Made by a program: the position numbers and the translations under genes. Positions 39,240 to 48,233 of a stretch of 48,831 nt of DNA are shown in pieces; position 1 is the stretch's first letter; every line of letters begins with the position of its first letter. Below the pieces are notes generated by a model. That model was not told the DNA's origin and did no database searches. It worked only from the letters and a program-made list of their open reading frames with translations. The stretch is from Pseudomonadota bacterium (GTDB lineage: Bacteria > Desulfobacterota > Desulfovibrionia > Desulfovibrionales > Desulfovibrionaceae), in NCBI GenBank assembly GCA_023390395.1, contig JAEWCY010000240.1:1-48831 (forward strand). The letters run 5' to 3'.

Positions 39240-39989
39240 TCAGCCGGCGGCCAGGGTCGCGCCCGCGCTCGCCTGGCCGGAGACGCCCGGCCAGGTCGCC
39301 ACGGGGATGACCCCGAAGGAGCGGATGGTGCCCGTGTCCGCGTAGAGATACTGGAGCGTCTGGATGTCGAGGACCGAGAAGGTCGCCTTGTAGGTGTCGG
39401 TCTCGTTGTAGGACATGACCGTGAAGTCGGTGTTGTCCAGGACCGCCGGCAGGGTCTGGGTGTAGGCCGTGTCGTCGAGGCCCAGGGTGTGGCCGGTCTC
39501 GTGCAAGATGGTCTCGTAGCCGAGCGTCCCGGGCAGGGGGTTGGAGAGCGTCTCGCCGTATTCCGCGTTGTCGAGATAAACGTAGTCCTGGCGGTCGATG
39601 ACGGTCTGGCCGTCGGCGTTCGTGGAATACGTCGCCCCGGTCATGGTCACGGCCATGACGTCGGGATCGGGCAGATCGGCCGTGCCGAAGGCGATGTCCG
39701 CCGTCAGGGGATCGGCCGTTTCCACCATGTTGAGGCCGGTCAGGGGCTGGGAGGTGGCGTAGATGAGGCGCACGGCCGCCTGCTGGGTGGCGTTAAGCGG
39801 CGCGAAGTCGTTGATGGACTCCTCGTTGTCCGCCGGGACCAGGGGCGCGGTCATGAAGGCGTAGGTGACGGTGAGGCCCGGGGAGGGCGTTTCCTCGGTC
39901 CACAGGGGCAGGCCTTCGTAGACCAGGGAGTCGATGAGCAGGTCGCCGCTTTCGCCGGCGTAGACCGTCGAGGAGATGTTTTGTGCCAT
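39240..39989 (-). CDS. Short RTX-less metzincin metalloprotease
   Basis: A 249-residue zinc protease of the M10 serralysin-like group. The zinc motif is H163ETGHTLGLDD173 and the Met-turn is VMSYNE with M192. The third zinc ligand is Asp rather than the serralysin His, as in snapalysin-type enzymes. The N terminus has the serralysin-like entry GDLLIDSLVYEGLPLW and no signal peptide, and the C terminus (FGVIPVATWPGVSGQASAG) lacks RTX GGxGxDxxx repeats. GGAAGG precedes the start. It is encoded 72 bases after the adenylate cyclase. Confidence 0.85.
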   Translation of the reverse strand: MAQNISSTVYAGESGDLLIDSLVYEGLPLWTEETPSPGLTVTYAFMTAPLVPADNEESINDFAPLNATQQAAVRLIYATSQPLTGLNMVETADPLTADIAFGTADLPDPDVMAVTMTGATYSTNADGQTVIDRQDYVYLDNAEYGETLSNPLPGTLGYETILHETGHTLGLDDTAYTQTLPAVLDNTDFTVMSYNETDTYKATFSVLDIQTLQYLYADTGTIRSFGVIPVATWPGVSGQASAGATLAAG

Positions 39990-40061
39990 GTCGCGCCTTC
40001 CATGGTTGGATTTTCACTGTGACGACTACGACCTTTCGCCGTCGCCCACAAGGGGCGGCGA

Positions 40062-42068
40062 TCATTTCCCAGTAGGCACGAACACGCCGTCCCAGTCCCC
40101 GGGCGGCGGCGCGGCCAGGAAGCGCCGGCAGCGTCCGGCGAAGACCCTCGCCGGGGGATCGCCCCCCCGTGCGGCGTCGGCGGCCAGGAATCCGGCCAGG
40201 GCCGCTTCGAAGCGCCGGGCGTCGTAGTCTTCGCGGGCGACGACGAAAAGCGCCGCCCAGTCGGGCAGGGGCGCGCCGGCCGGGCCCAGGGGCTCGAAGA
40301 CCTCCACCGCCGCCGCCCGGCCGGCCACGCGCACCAGGTCCACGCGTCGGCAGGGAAAGCCGCCGCCCGCCGCTTCGATCGCGGCCGCGCTGGCCAGCAC
40401 CGTGGTCCCGTACTGCTTGTTGAGGGATTCCAGGCGCGAGGCCAGGTTCACCGTGTCGCCGAGGACGGTGTAGTTGAAGCGGGCTCGCGAGCCCACGTTG
40501 CCGACCACGGCCGGGCCCCGGTGCAGGCCGATGCGGGCGCGAAGGGGCGGCAGGCCCCGGGCGGCGAAAGTCCCGGCCAGTCCGGCCAGGGCCGCCTCCA
40601 TGGCCAGGGCCGCGCCCAGGGCCTTGGCCGCCTGGGCCTCGTCGGGCAGGGGCGCGCCCCAGAAGGCCATGACCGCGTCGCCGATGAACTTGTCCAGGGT
40701 GCCGCCGGCGGCCAGGATGACGTCCGTGGCCGGGGTGAACCAGGCGTTGAGTACGCCGATGAGTTCCCTGGGCGAGAGCGTCTCGGAAAAGCCGGTGAAC
40801 CCGGCCAGGTCGGAAAAAAGCACCGTGACCACGGCCTCCTCGCCGCCAAGCTCCAGCCGCTCGGGCCGGCGCACCAGATCGCGCACCACCACGGGCGAGA
40901 GGTAGCGGGAGAAGGCCCGGGCCAGGAACCGTTTCTCCCGCGATTCCACCAGTCCCCGGTAGAGCGTGGCCGCCGCGCCGCAGGCGAGGAGCCCGCCCGC
41001 GAGCAGCGTCGGCGGCAGCCAGAAGAAGCGCCAGATGAAAAGCCCGGCCGAGAGCGCGATCAGTCCGGCGGCCAGGCCCACGGCCCCGGCCGCCGCCGTA
41101 GCGGGGCGCAGGCGGAAGAAAAGCGCCCCGGCCAGGGGCAGGACCAGACCCAGGCGCGACAGGGCGGTCAGGGGCGGCCATTCGCCCCCGGGGCCGTCGC
41201 CGAGGAGCGTGGCCAGGATGGCGGCGTGGATCTCCGGGCCGAAGGCCGGGAGGCCCGTGGCCCGGGTGAAGGGCGTGGCGAAGGCGTCGGCCTGCCCCAG
41301 CGGCGCGGCCGAGGCGGCCATGGCCCGGCCGACCACCACGATGCGGCCCCGGATGCGCCCCTCGGGCAGGGGATGGTCCGGGTCCAGGACGTCGGCGTAG
41401 GAGACCGTGTCGATGGTGCGCGGCGGGCCGGGGTAGTCGATGAGCCCGGCCGCGTCCGGCGCGTCGCTTCGCCCGGAAACCAGGGCGGCCGCCGCTCCGG
41501 CCAGGGTGGGCAGGCCGGCCAGGCGGCCGGAGAAGCGGCGCACGGCCCCGTCCGCATCGGGCGTCAGCACGGCCAGCCCCGTGGCCGCGGCGGCCCGGGC
41601 GAAAAGCGGCAGGGGCTCGACGCGCACCTGCCGGGCGAAGGCCGGGTCGTCCACGGTTTCCAGGGCGCTGGCCAGCACCGTCCGTCCGGAGGCTTCCAGG
41701 GCCCGGGCCAGGGCCGCGTCGTCGGCCGGGGTCGAGGGCTCGGCGAAGACCATGTCCAGGACCACGGCCCGGGCTCCGGCCCGGGTCAGCCGGTCCAGGA
41801 GCCGGGCGTGCAGCCGCCTGGGCCAGGGCCAGGGCAGGCCGATCTCCTGGAAGGAGGGCTCGTCCACGGCCACCACCAGGATGTCCGCCGGGGGCCGTCC
41901 CCGGGCGCGCAACAGCCAGGCCGCGTTCAGGGCCATGTCCTCCAGGGACACCCCCTGGGGCGTGGTCGCGGCCAGAAGGGCGAGCAGCCAGAAGGCCAGC
42001 CCCGTGGCCGCGCCGAGGACCAGGGCGCGCCGGGTCGGCCGGGTCGTTTCGCGCGTCTCGTCGGTCAT
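40062..42068 (-). CDS. CHASE2-domain adenylate cyclase
   Basis: A 668-residue membrane cyclase. An N-terminal helix (about 14-36) is followed by a periplasmic CHASE2 sensor (about 40-310, ILVVAVDEPSFQEIGLPWPW and GRIRGRIVVVGRAMAASAAP), then three C-terminal helices (about 320-395) and a class III cyclase domain (about 430-610). Catalytic residues are VTVLFSDLAGFTGFSE (metal Asp), GTLDKFIGDAVMAFWGAP (Lys and Asp, consistent with ATP) and RFNYTVLGDTVNLASRLE. The ribosome site TAGGA overlaps the upstream FecR-barrel stop codon, 9 bases away, so the two genes are tightly linked. cAMP is the expected product. Confidence 0.88.
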   Translation of the reverse strand: MTDETRETTRPTRRALVLGAATGLAFWLLALLAATTPQGVSLEDMALNAAWLLRARGRPPADILVVAVDEPSFQEIGLPWPWPRRLHARLLDRLTRAGARAVVLDMVFAEPSTPADDAALARALEASGRTVLASALETVDDPAFARQVRVEPLPLFARAAAATGLAVLTPDADGAVRRFSGRLAGLPTLAGAAAALVSGRSDAPDAAGLIDYPGPPRTIDTVSYADVLDPDHPLPEGRIRGRIVVVGRAMAASAAPLGQADAFATPFTRATGLPAFGPEIHAAILATLLGDGPGGEWPPLTALSRLGLVLPLAGALFFRLRPATAAAGAVGLAAGLIALSAGLFIWRFFWLPPTLLAGGLLACGAAATLYRGLVESREKRFLARAFSRYLSPVVVRDLVRRPERLELGGEEAVVTVLFSDLAGFTGFSETLSPRELIGVLNAWFTPATDVILAAGGTLDKFIGDAVMAFWGAPLPDEAQAAKALGAALAMEAALAGLAGTFAARGLPPLRARIGLHRGPAVVGNVGSRARFNYTVLGDTVNLASRLESLNKQYGTTVLASAAAIEAAGGGFPCRRVDLVRVAGRAAAVEVFEPLGPAGAPLPDWAALFVVAREDYDARRFEAALAGFLAADAARGGDPPARVFAGRCRRFLAAPPPGDWDGVFVPTGK

Positions 42069-42077
42069 GGCGGGGTC

Positions 42078-45000
42078 CTAGAAGAACCAGCCCAGCTTGA
42101 ACACGATCTGGCGGTCGGGATAGAAGGCGTCCAGGGCCACGGCCTCGCGCTGGTAGGTGAAGCGCGTGCCAGTGAGGTTGGTCCCGGTCACGGAGGCGAA
42201 GCCGCGCTTGCCCGGGAACTGGTAGGAGAGCTGGGCGCTCAGCAGGCCGAAGAGCGTTTCCGTGCGCCGCTCGCCGGTGACGTTCTTGTAGCGGTCGTCG
42301 AAGTAGTACTGGTGGACGGCCGTGCCGGAAATGCCCGCGCCGAGGCCCGATTCGTGGAGGTAATTGAGCGCCAGCACGCCGTCGGCCTCGAAGAAGTCGT
42401 TTTCGGGATAGCGCCGGGCCGTGACTTCCGTGGGCAGCAGGCGCTTGGCCACGCCGAAGGCCGAAAGCCCCAGGGACGGCGCCAGGATGCGGTTGACGCC
42501 GAGGGTGGCCATGTAGCGGCTGACGGTCACGTCCACTTCCCGGTCGCCGCTGGCGTAGGGGTCGTACTGGGGATTGACGACGTTGTGGTAGGTGAGCTTG
42601 GCCACGGTGAAGGTGTCGGCGTCCCATTGGGCTTCCCAGCCGGCCCCGAGCTCCGTGACCGTGGAGCCGTCGTCGGCGTTGAGCCGGGCCGGGAAGCCGG
42701 CGACTTCCGAAGGCTGGATCACGGACTGGAACAAGGTATGGGTGTTCAAATACCTCTGGAAGGCGAAACGCAGGGTATGGTCTTCGGCGACCTGCCAGTC
42801 GAGGCCCAGGCGGGGGCTCACGAGCTCCCTGTGGATGGGGTCGGGCCAGTTGTAGCGGGGGGAGTCCACGGCGTCGTAGCCCAGGCCGATTTCCGCGATC
42901 AGGCCCGGGGCCAGCTTCCAGTAGTCCATGGCGTAGACGCTGCCGGAGCGGTTGGCCGGATTGTAGTGATAACGGGTGTAGGCGTCCTCGGCGATCTGGC
43001 CGTAGTAGGCGAAGATGTCCCGGGATTTGCGCAGGTAGTCCAGCTCGCCGGTGAAGTAGTCGCCGCCGGCCAGGAGCGTGTGGTCGCCGAGCACGAGCTG
43101 CTGCTGGGCCTGGAAGCTCGAGAACTGCTGCCGGGTGCGCCGGTACTGGGCGTAGGACTCCACCAGGGGCGCGTCGCCGCCCTCGGGCGTGGTGGAGGAA
43201 TAACTGCGGTCCTTCCAGTCCCAGAGATCGTTCGCCGTGGCGGCGTAGCCGATGAGGGTCGCGCCCGGGCCGAAGCGGTGGACGTAGCCCATCTCGGCGG
43301 TCTTGTAGTCGAAGAACTGCCGCTGGTCGGGCGAATTGGCGTAGCGCCAATCGTTGAGGCTCGTGTTGTCGCCGGTCCAGGTGTTGTTGGAGGTGACGGC
43401 GGCCAGCACCGCGTCGCGCACGGTGGGCTCCCACTTGAGCTGGCCGAAGCCGTAGAGCGAACGGGAGCCGCTGTTTTTCTCCCGCATGCCCTCATCGGCG
43501 TTCCACGCCCCGTACACGTCGCCGGCCACGCCCGGCACGCCGCCGTAGGCCTCGGCCGAAGCGGACCAGACGGGCCTGCCGTTGCTCCAGAACCCGGCGC
43601 TGCCCACGGTCTGCAGGCGCAGATAGGGCATCTCGAACATGGGCGTGTAGTCGTTGTAGAGGGTGAAGCTGTTCTGGTTGGCCGGGGAGAGCAGGCGGTA
43701 GAGGAGCAGCTCCGTGCCCGAGGCTCCGGTGCGCTGGCGGGTGGCCATGTAGGCGTTGCTCATGAACAGGTGGGCCGAGGGGCTCAGCGGATCGTTTTTG
43801 ACCGCCGTGACGGCTTTCGAATAGGCCCAGTCGCCAAGGCCGAGCAGGGTGAAGGAGCGGGCCAGGTCCACGTTTCGCACGGCCAGGTCGCGGTCGAGCG
43901 TCAGGCGCGAGCGGAAGACGGCCTGGTTGCCGTTTTTGGCGATGGAGGCGTTGATTTCCCGCACCGCCTCGCCCGGGCGGTTGAGGTCGGTCAGCGCGAT
44001 GCCCTTGTAGAGGTGCGGCGTGGGGTCGCGCGGGTCGAGGCGGGCGGCATAGTCGTAGGTGGCCAGGGCCTTTTCGAAGTCGCGGTTCTGGTAGAGCGCC
44101 TTGCCGAGCGACGACTGGAGAAGCGACAGGCGCGGGGAAAGGAGCGTGGCCGCGAGCATGCGCTCGAGCCCCAGGGCCTTTTTGCCTCGGGAAAAGGCCA
44201 CGTAGCCGAGCCCCAGCCAGGCGTCGCCGAGGCCCCGGTCGCGCTGCCGGGCTTTCTCGAAAAAGGTCTCGGCCTGGGCGAAGTCGCGAAAGCCCAGGCG
44301 CACGAACCCGGCCGTGGCCAGGACCACGGCCTCGTCCGGGGCGGCGGCCAGGGCCTTGCTTGCGGTGCGCCAGGCCGCCTCCAGCTCGTCGGACCCGAGC
44401 TCGATGCGGGCCAGGTACACGGCGGCGGCCACGAAGGACGCATCGAGGGCCAGGGCCCTGGCGAAGCGGGCCTTGGCCCCGGGCAGGTCGAAGGCGGCCA
44501 TGGCGGCCAGGCCGGCCGTGACTTGCGCCAGGGCGCTGTCCGGGGCTTTCTCCGCCAGGGCGTCGGCCGTTTTCGCAGCGTCTTCGCGGCGGTTCTCGAA
44601 AAGGGCGATCTGGGCGGACAGGGCCTGGGCGGGCAGGCTGCCGGGGTCGCGCGCCAGGGCCTGGTCGAGCCAGCGCCGGGCCGCGCCCGGTTCGCCGGCC
44701 ATGAGCGCCACGTAGGCCCCGGCGCAAAGCGCCGGGGCGTCGGCCGCGCCGGGGGCGAAATCCCGGTGCAGGGCGGCGAAGGCCCCGGACACGTCGCCCG
44801 CCCCGGCCCGCTCCAGGGCTTGCCGGGCCAGCCGGTCGGCCTGGCCGCTTCCCGCGCCGGCAAGGAGCGCGGCCGGGTCGGCCACGGCCGGATAGTACAG
44901 GGTCCATTGCACGGCGTTTTCCGGATTGACCAGCACCTGCTTGGTCGGGGCCTGGCCCGGCCGGGCCGAGCCCATCTCCCCGGCGGCCAGGGCCAGCTCG

Positions 45001-45545
45001 CCCTGGGGGTTGAAGAGCGTGAGCGCCCCGCCGAGAAGGGCCACGGAGGTGAAGCCGTCCGGGGCCACCCGCACCACGAACTCCGTGCCGCGAATGGCGG
45101 CGGTCAGGGCCGGGGTGGCCATCTCGAACCGGAAGCGCTCGGCCTCGTTTTTGAGCCACACCTCGCCTTGGGGCACTTCGTAGAAGCTGGCCTCGCGGCC
45201 GCCGGCCGCCTTGGCCGGCACGAATCCGCCCCCGGCCAGCCGGGCCGAGGCGGCGGCGGACTTGAGCACCAGCACGGTGTTTTCGTTGAGCTTGATCTGC
45301 GATTCGTCGGCGCAAAGGACGGCCGCCCGGGAGGCCGGGCCGGTCTGGAGGGCGTCGCCGGGATACAGGTCGCCGCCCGGGGCGGCCTCGCGCCAGTCCG
45401 GGGAGCCGGCCCGGCGCAGGCGCACCTGCCCCCGGGCGTCGATGAGCCGGCCCACCGGGGCCGGCGCGGCCAGGGCGGCCAGGGGAACCAGCATAAGGAG
45501 CACTGCGGCGAGAAGGAGGCTGCGGGCGGCGGAACTGCGACGCAT
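42078..45545 (-). CDS. FecR-TPR-outer membrane barrel fusion protein
   Basis: A 1155-residue exported protein. A Sec signal peptide is at 1-26 (SLLLAAVLLMLVPLAALA). A FecR-like domain follows (about 30-200: VGRLIDARGQVRLRRAG, GDALQTGPASRAAVL, TPALTAAIRGTEFVV). TPRs lie at about 240-560. The C-terminal half (about 600-1155) is Tyr/Trp-rich with alternating beta strands and ends in QIVFKLGWFF, with the terminal Phe of outer-membrane barrels. The TPR-barrel plan is like PgaA and BcsC exporters, and length is like BcsC. No TonB plug was seen. GGAGGG precedes the ATG. Confidence 0.82.
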   Translation of the reverse strand: MRRSSAARSLLLAAVLLMLVPLAALAAPAPVGRLIDARGQVRLRRAGSPDWREAAPGGDLYPGDALQTGPASRAAVLCADESQIKLNENTVLVLKSAAASARLAGGGFVPAKAAGGREASFYEVPQGEVWLKNEAERFRFEMATPALTAAIRGTEFVVRVAPDGFTSVALLGGALTLFNPQGELALAAGEMGSARPGQAPTKQVLVNPENAVQWTLYYPAVADPAALLAGAGSGQADRLARQALERAGAGDVSGAFAALHRDFAPGAADAPALCAGAYVALMAGEPGAARRWLDQALARDPGSLPAQALSAQIALFENRREDAAKTADALAEKAPDSALAQVTAGLAAMAAFDLPGAKARFARALALDASFVAAAVYLARIELGSDELEAAWRTASKALAAAPDEAVVLATAGFVRLGFRDFAQAETFFEKARQRDRGLGDAWLGLGYVAFSRGKKALGLERMLAATLLSPRLSLLQSSLGKALYQNRDFEKALATYDYAARLDPRDPTPHLYKGIALTDLNRPGEAVREINASIAKNGNQAVFRSRLTLDRDLAVRNVDLARSFTLLGLGDWAYSKAVTAVKNDPLSPSAHLFMSNAYMATRQRTGASGTELLLYRLLSPANQNSFTLYNDYTPMFEMPYLRLQTVGSAGFWSNGRPVWSASAEAYGGVPGVAGDVYGAWNADEGMREKNSGSRSLYGFGQLKWEPTVRDAVLAAVTSNNTWTGDNTSLNDWRYANSPDQRQFFDYKTAEMGYVHRFGPGATLIGYAATANDLWDWKDRSYSSTTPEGGDAPLVESYAQYRRTRQQFSSFQAQQQLVLGDHTLLAGGDYFTGELDYLRKSRDIFAYYGQIAEDAYTRYHYNPANRSGSVYAMDYWKLAPGLIAEIGLGYDAVDSPRYNWPDPIHRELVSPRLGLDWQVAEDHTLRFAFQRYLNTHTLFQSVIQPSEVAGFPARLNADDGSTVTELGAGWEAQWDADTFTVAKLTYHNVVNPQYDPYASGDREVDVTVSRYMATLGVNRILAPSLGLSAFGVAKRLLPTEVTARRYPENDFFEADGVLALNYLHESGLGAGISGTAVHQYYFDDRYKNVTGERRTETLFGLLSAQLSYQFPGKRGFASVTGTNLTGTRFTYQREAVALDAFYPDRQIVFKLGWFF

Positions 45546-45640
45546 GACGGCCCTCCGGCGAAGGGAATGGTGCAGCGGCACGGCGTGGCCGGAGACTAGC
45601 CGATGCGTCGGAGGAAATCCATGGTTGCGGCGAGGAAAAA

Positions 45641-47974
45641 TCAGCCTGGATTCTTTTGTATCCAGAACTGGTACATTTCCAGGAACGTATCCTGGTGTTC
45701 CGTTTCGTAGTCATGCCAGTGGACAAGGTCCGTGGCGGCCGGATCGTCCGGGAAGCGGCGCATGTAGTCGGCCAGAGTTTCCGGCTCGATGTCGAAACCA
45801 AGAAAGGTCAGCCCGTTTTGCGCCAGGAAATTCGCAATGACTGGCAACGTGACGGTCTGCTCGCTGACGTGGAAGAAGAGATCCCGGCAGCCGCTTATGG
45901 TGAAGACGTCCTGCATGAGCAGGCGGCGCAACGGATCGCCCTCGGGCAGCGACAGCAGTTCCTGGCGGCAGCGGCGCAGGGAGGGCGTGGTCGGGGCATA
46001 GCCCCGCATCTGGAGCAGCACCCGGGCCCGGGGGATGTCGCGCCGGGCCAGGGCGCTGTAAAAGCCCAGGCGCATGACGCCGCCCGGGCGCAACAGTCCG
46101 GCGAGGGTGCGCCAGCCGGCGTAGGGGGCGGCCAGGTGGTGCAGCACGCCCGAGGACTCGATCAGGTCGAAACGGCGGTCGAGGGACCCCAGGGCCAGGA
46201 TGTCGGCCTGGGCGAAGCGGATGTTGGCCGCCCCGGCCTCGGCGGCCTTGCGCTTGGCGTAGGCCAGGCTCGCCAGGCTCAGGTCCACGGCCAGCACCTC
46301 GGCCCCGCGAAAGCGCCGGGCCGTTTCCAGGGTGTGGCGGCCCGAGCCGCAGCCGGCCACCAGCACGTCGAGGCGGCCGTTTCCGCCGACGGGCGCGAGG
46401 GGGGCGCGGGGAAAGCGGCGGCGCAGGGAGGCGTCGAGGGCCTGGGGCGCGTCGGCCGGCGCGGTGCGCGCCCAGCGCGGGTAGGGGTGCTCCTCGTACT
46501 GGCGGCGCACGCGAAGCGACACCTCGTCCTCGATGGGGGTGAGCCGCGGCATGGTCCGGCGCAGGGCCCGCTCGGCCAGGACCTCGCGTACCTGCGCGGC
46601 CAGCACGTGGCGGGCGGCCGGCGGCCAGGGGGCCTCGGCCAGGGCGGCCGCCTCCGGCAGATCGGCCAGGGGCAGGTAGGCGGCCGCGGCCAGCAGGGCA
46701 AGGACGGACGCCCCGGCCTCGCCAAGCGTCGCGGTCAGGGTCGCCGCCCGCCGCTCCTCGTCGTCGGTCGCGGCGAAGGCGTATTCGTTGACGTGGCACT
46801 GCACGGCCAGGGCGGCGAAAAAGCGCAGGGCGTCGGGATCGGCCGCCACGGCCGCGTCCCCGGTCTCGGCCAGGGCGAGCAGCGCCCGGCGGGCCAGGGT
46901 GCACAGCCGCTCCAGGGGCACGGCGCAGACCGGCCCGGATTCGAGCAGGGCGGTCAGCAGCCGATGCGCGCCGAGGGCCGCCGGCCCGGCCGGCCCGAAG
47001 AGCGTCGCCGCGTCGATGTCCGCCGGCCAGGCGGTCACGGCCCGGTCCAGGCAGGGGCCGACCACGGGGTCGCTCTCCAGGACCAGGGCGGCCGTGGCCG
47101 CCAGCCGCTCCGGCCGGTCCCAGGGTTCGGCCAGGGCTCGGGCCAGGTGGCCGGCCAGGCCTGCCGCGAGCGCCCGCGTCGGCAGACGCGCGGCGCAGGC
47201 CACGAACAGCCGCTTGGCCTCGACCCCGTCGTCCAGGGCCAGGGAGCGTTCCACCAGGGACATGGCTGCGGCCGGATCGGCGTCTCGGGCCAGCAGGCAG
47301 CGGGCCAGGAGGTCCAGGGCTTGGGGCAGGTCCGGGGCCGCCGCCAGGGCCTGGCGGGCTTCGGCCTCGGCCTCGCCCGGGCGGCCGAGGTCGGCCAGCA
47401 CGATGCCCCGGTTGACGCGGGCGAAGGCGTAGTCCGGTGCCAGGGCCAGGGCCCTGGCGTAGCTGGCGAGGGCCTCTTCCTGCCGGCCCAGGTCCCGCAG
47501 GGCGTTGCCCCGGTTGTACAGGGCCTTGGCATGGTCCGGACACAGGGCCAGGACCGCGTCGTAGCATGCGACGGCTTCCCCCGGCCGGCCCAGGGCTTCC
47601 AGCGCCCCGCCCCGGTTGGTCAGGGCCGGCAGGCAGCCCGGGGAAAGCGTCAAGGCCCTGGCGTAGCAGTCCAGCGCCGCCTCGGGGTCGCCGGTTTCGG
47701 CCAGGGCCAGGCCATGGTTGACCTGCACCTCGGCCGCCCGGGGCGCGAGCCGCGCCGCCAGGGCCAGGTGCGGCAGGGCCTCTCCGGCCAGGCCACGCCC
47801 CAGGAGCAGGGACCCGAGCACGGCATGGCCGAAGGCGTCCTCGGGGTGCGCCCCGGCCCAGCCCCGAGCCCTGTCCTCGGCCTCCCGGTCGCGGCCGGCG
47901 CGCACCAGGGCGACGATGGCTTCCTTGGGGTCGCGGGAAAGGTCCGTGTCCGCCGCTTCGGGATGCGTGCGCAT
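45641..47974 (-). CDS. TPR-methyltransferase fusion protein
   Basis: A 777-residue cytoplasmic protein with about six TPRs at residues 30-235 (AEVQVNHGLALAETGDPEAA, and NRGNALRDLGRQEEALASYA), a helical middle region, a YEEHPYPRW motif at about 500, and a SAM methyltransferase domain (about 540-650, LDVLVAGCGSGRHTLETARR then DLSLASLAYAKRKA and DLIESSGVLHHL). The architecture occurs in several proteobacteria, often near surface-sugar or flagellar genes; the substrate is unknown. It is separated from the FecR-barrel gene by 95 bases. The start is weakly supported. Confidence 0.82.
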   Translation of the reverse strand: MRTHPEAADTDLSRDPKEAIVALVRAGRDREAEDRARGWAGAHPEDAFGHAVLGSLLLGRGLAGEALPHLALAARLAPRAAEVQVNHGLALAETGDPEAALDCYARALTLSPGCLPALTNRGGALEALGRPGEAVACYDAVLALCPDHAKALYNRGNALRDLGRQEEALASYARALALAPDYAFARVNRGIVLADLGRPGEAEAEARQALAAAPDLPQALDLLARCLLARDADPAAAMSLVERSLALDDGVEAKRLFVACAARLPTRALAAGLAGHLARALAEPWDRPERLAATAALVLESDPVVGPCLDRAVTAWPADIDAATLFGPAGPAALGAHRLLTALLESGPVCAVPLERLCTLARRALLALAETGDAAVAADPDALRFFAALAVQCHVNEYAFAATDDEERRAATLTATLGEAGASVLALLAAAAYLPLADLPEAAALAEAPWPPAARHVLAAQVREVLAERALRRTMPRLTPIEDEVSLRVRRQYEEHPYPRWARTAPADAPQALDASLRRRFPRAPLAPVGGNGRLDVLVAGCGSGRHTLETARRFRGAEVLAVDLSLASLAYAKRKAAEAGAANIRFAQADILALGSLDRRFDLIESSGVLHHLAAPYAGWRTLAGLLRPGGVMRLGFYSALARRDIPRARVLLQMRGYAPTTPSLRRCRQELLSLPEGDPLRRLLMQDVFTISGCRDLFFHVSEQTVTLPVIANFLAQNGLTFLGFDIEPETLADYMRRFPDDPAATDLVHWHDYETEHQDTFLEMYQFWIQKNPG

Positions 47975-48054
47975 GGCTGCCGTCCGGGCTGAGGGATTAT
48001 GAGATTACGGTCACGGTTACCAGAAGTCGCGTGCCGATCCAAGGCGTTTTCCGG

Positions 48055-48085
48055 TTTGCTCGATGAGGACTTTACGCGTGAAGGG
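48055..48085 (-). other. Spacer between TPR-methyltransferase and glnA
   Basis: The 47975-48233 gap is divergent. It holds direct-repeat words (ACGGTCACGGTTAC near 48006-48020) but no clear sigma-54 or sigma-70 promoter for glnA could be read. Confidence 0.3.
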
Positions 48086-48153
48086 GAGTGGGCTACCCAG
48101 GGAAATGGGGTGTGGTCGGCGCTGGCTGGCCTGGCGCGCCGTCGCGGTCCTTT

Positions 48154-48184
48154 CCGCCCGCCGTTCGGGCGGGCGCGTCTTTTC
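48154..48184 (+). terminator. Terminator-like hairpin in the glnA leader
   Basis: CGCCCGCC (48155-48162), loop GTTCG, GGCGGGCG (48168-48175), then CGTCTTTTC. It ends 50 bases before the glnA ATG. It may be an attenuator in the leader, or it may end a short upstream transcript. Confidence 0.6.
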
Positions 48185-48233
48185 GAAGCGCAGGGGGATT
48201 TGCGGTTTCAAACCCATACAGGAGGACACAGGC

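Noticed and set aside
40521..45599. A 1692-codon open frame on the plus strand, opposite the cyclase and FecR-barrel genes
   Set aside because: It is an antisense shadow of two well-supported genes; high GC leaves few stop codons. Its product is Gly/Gln/His-rich low complexity with no domain.
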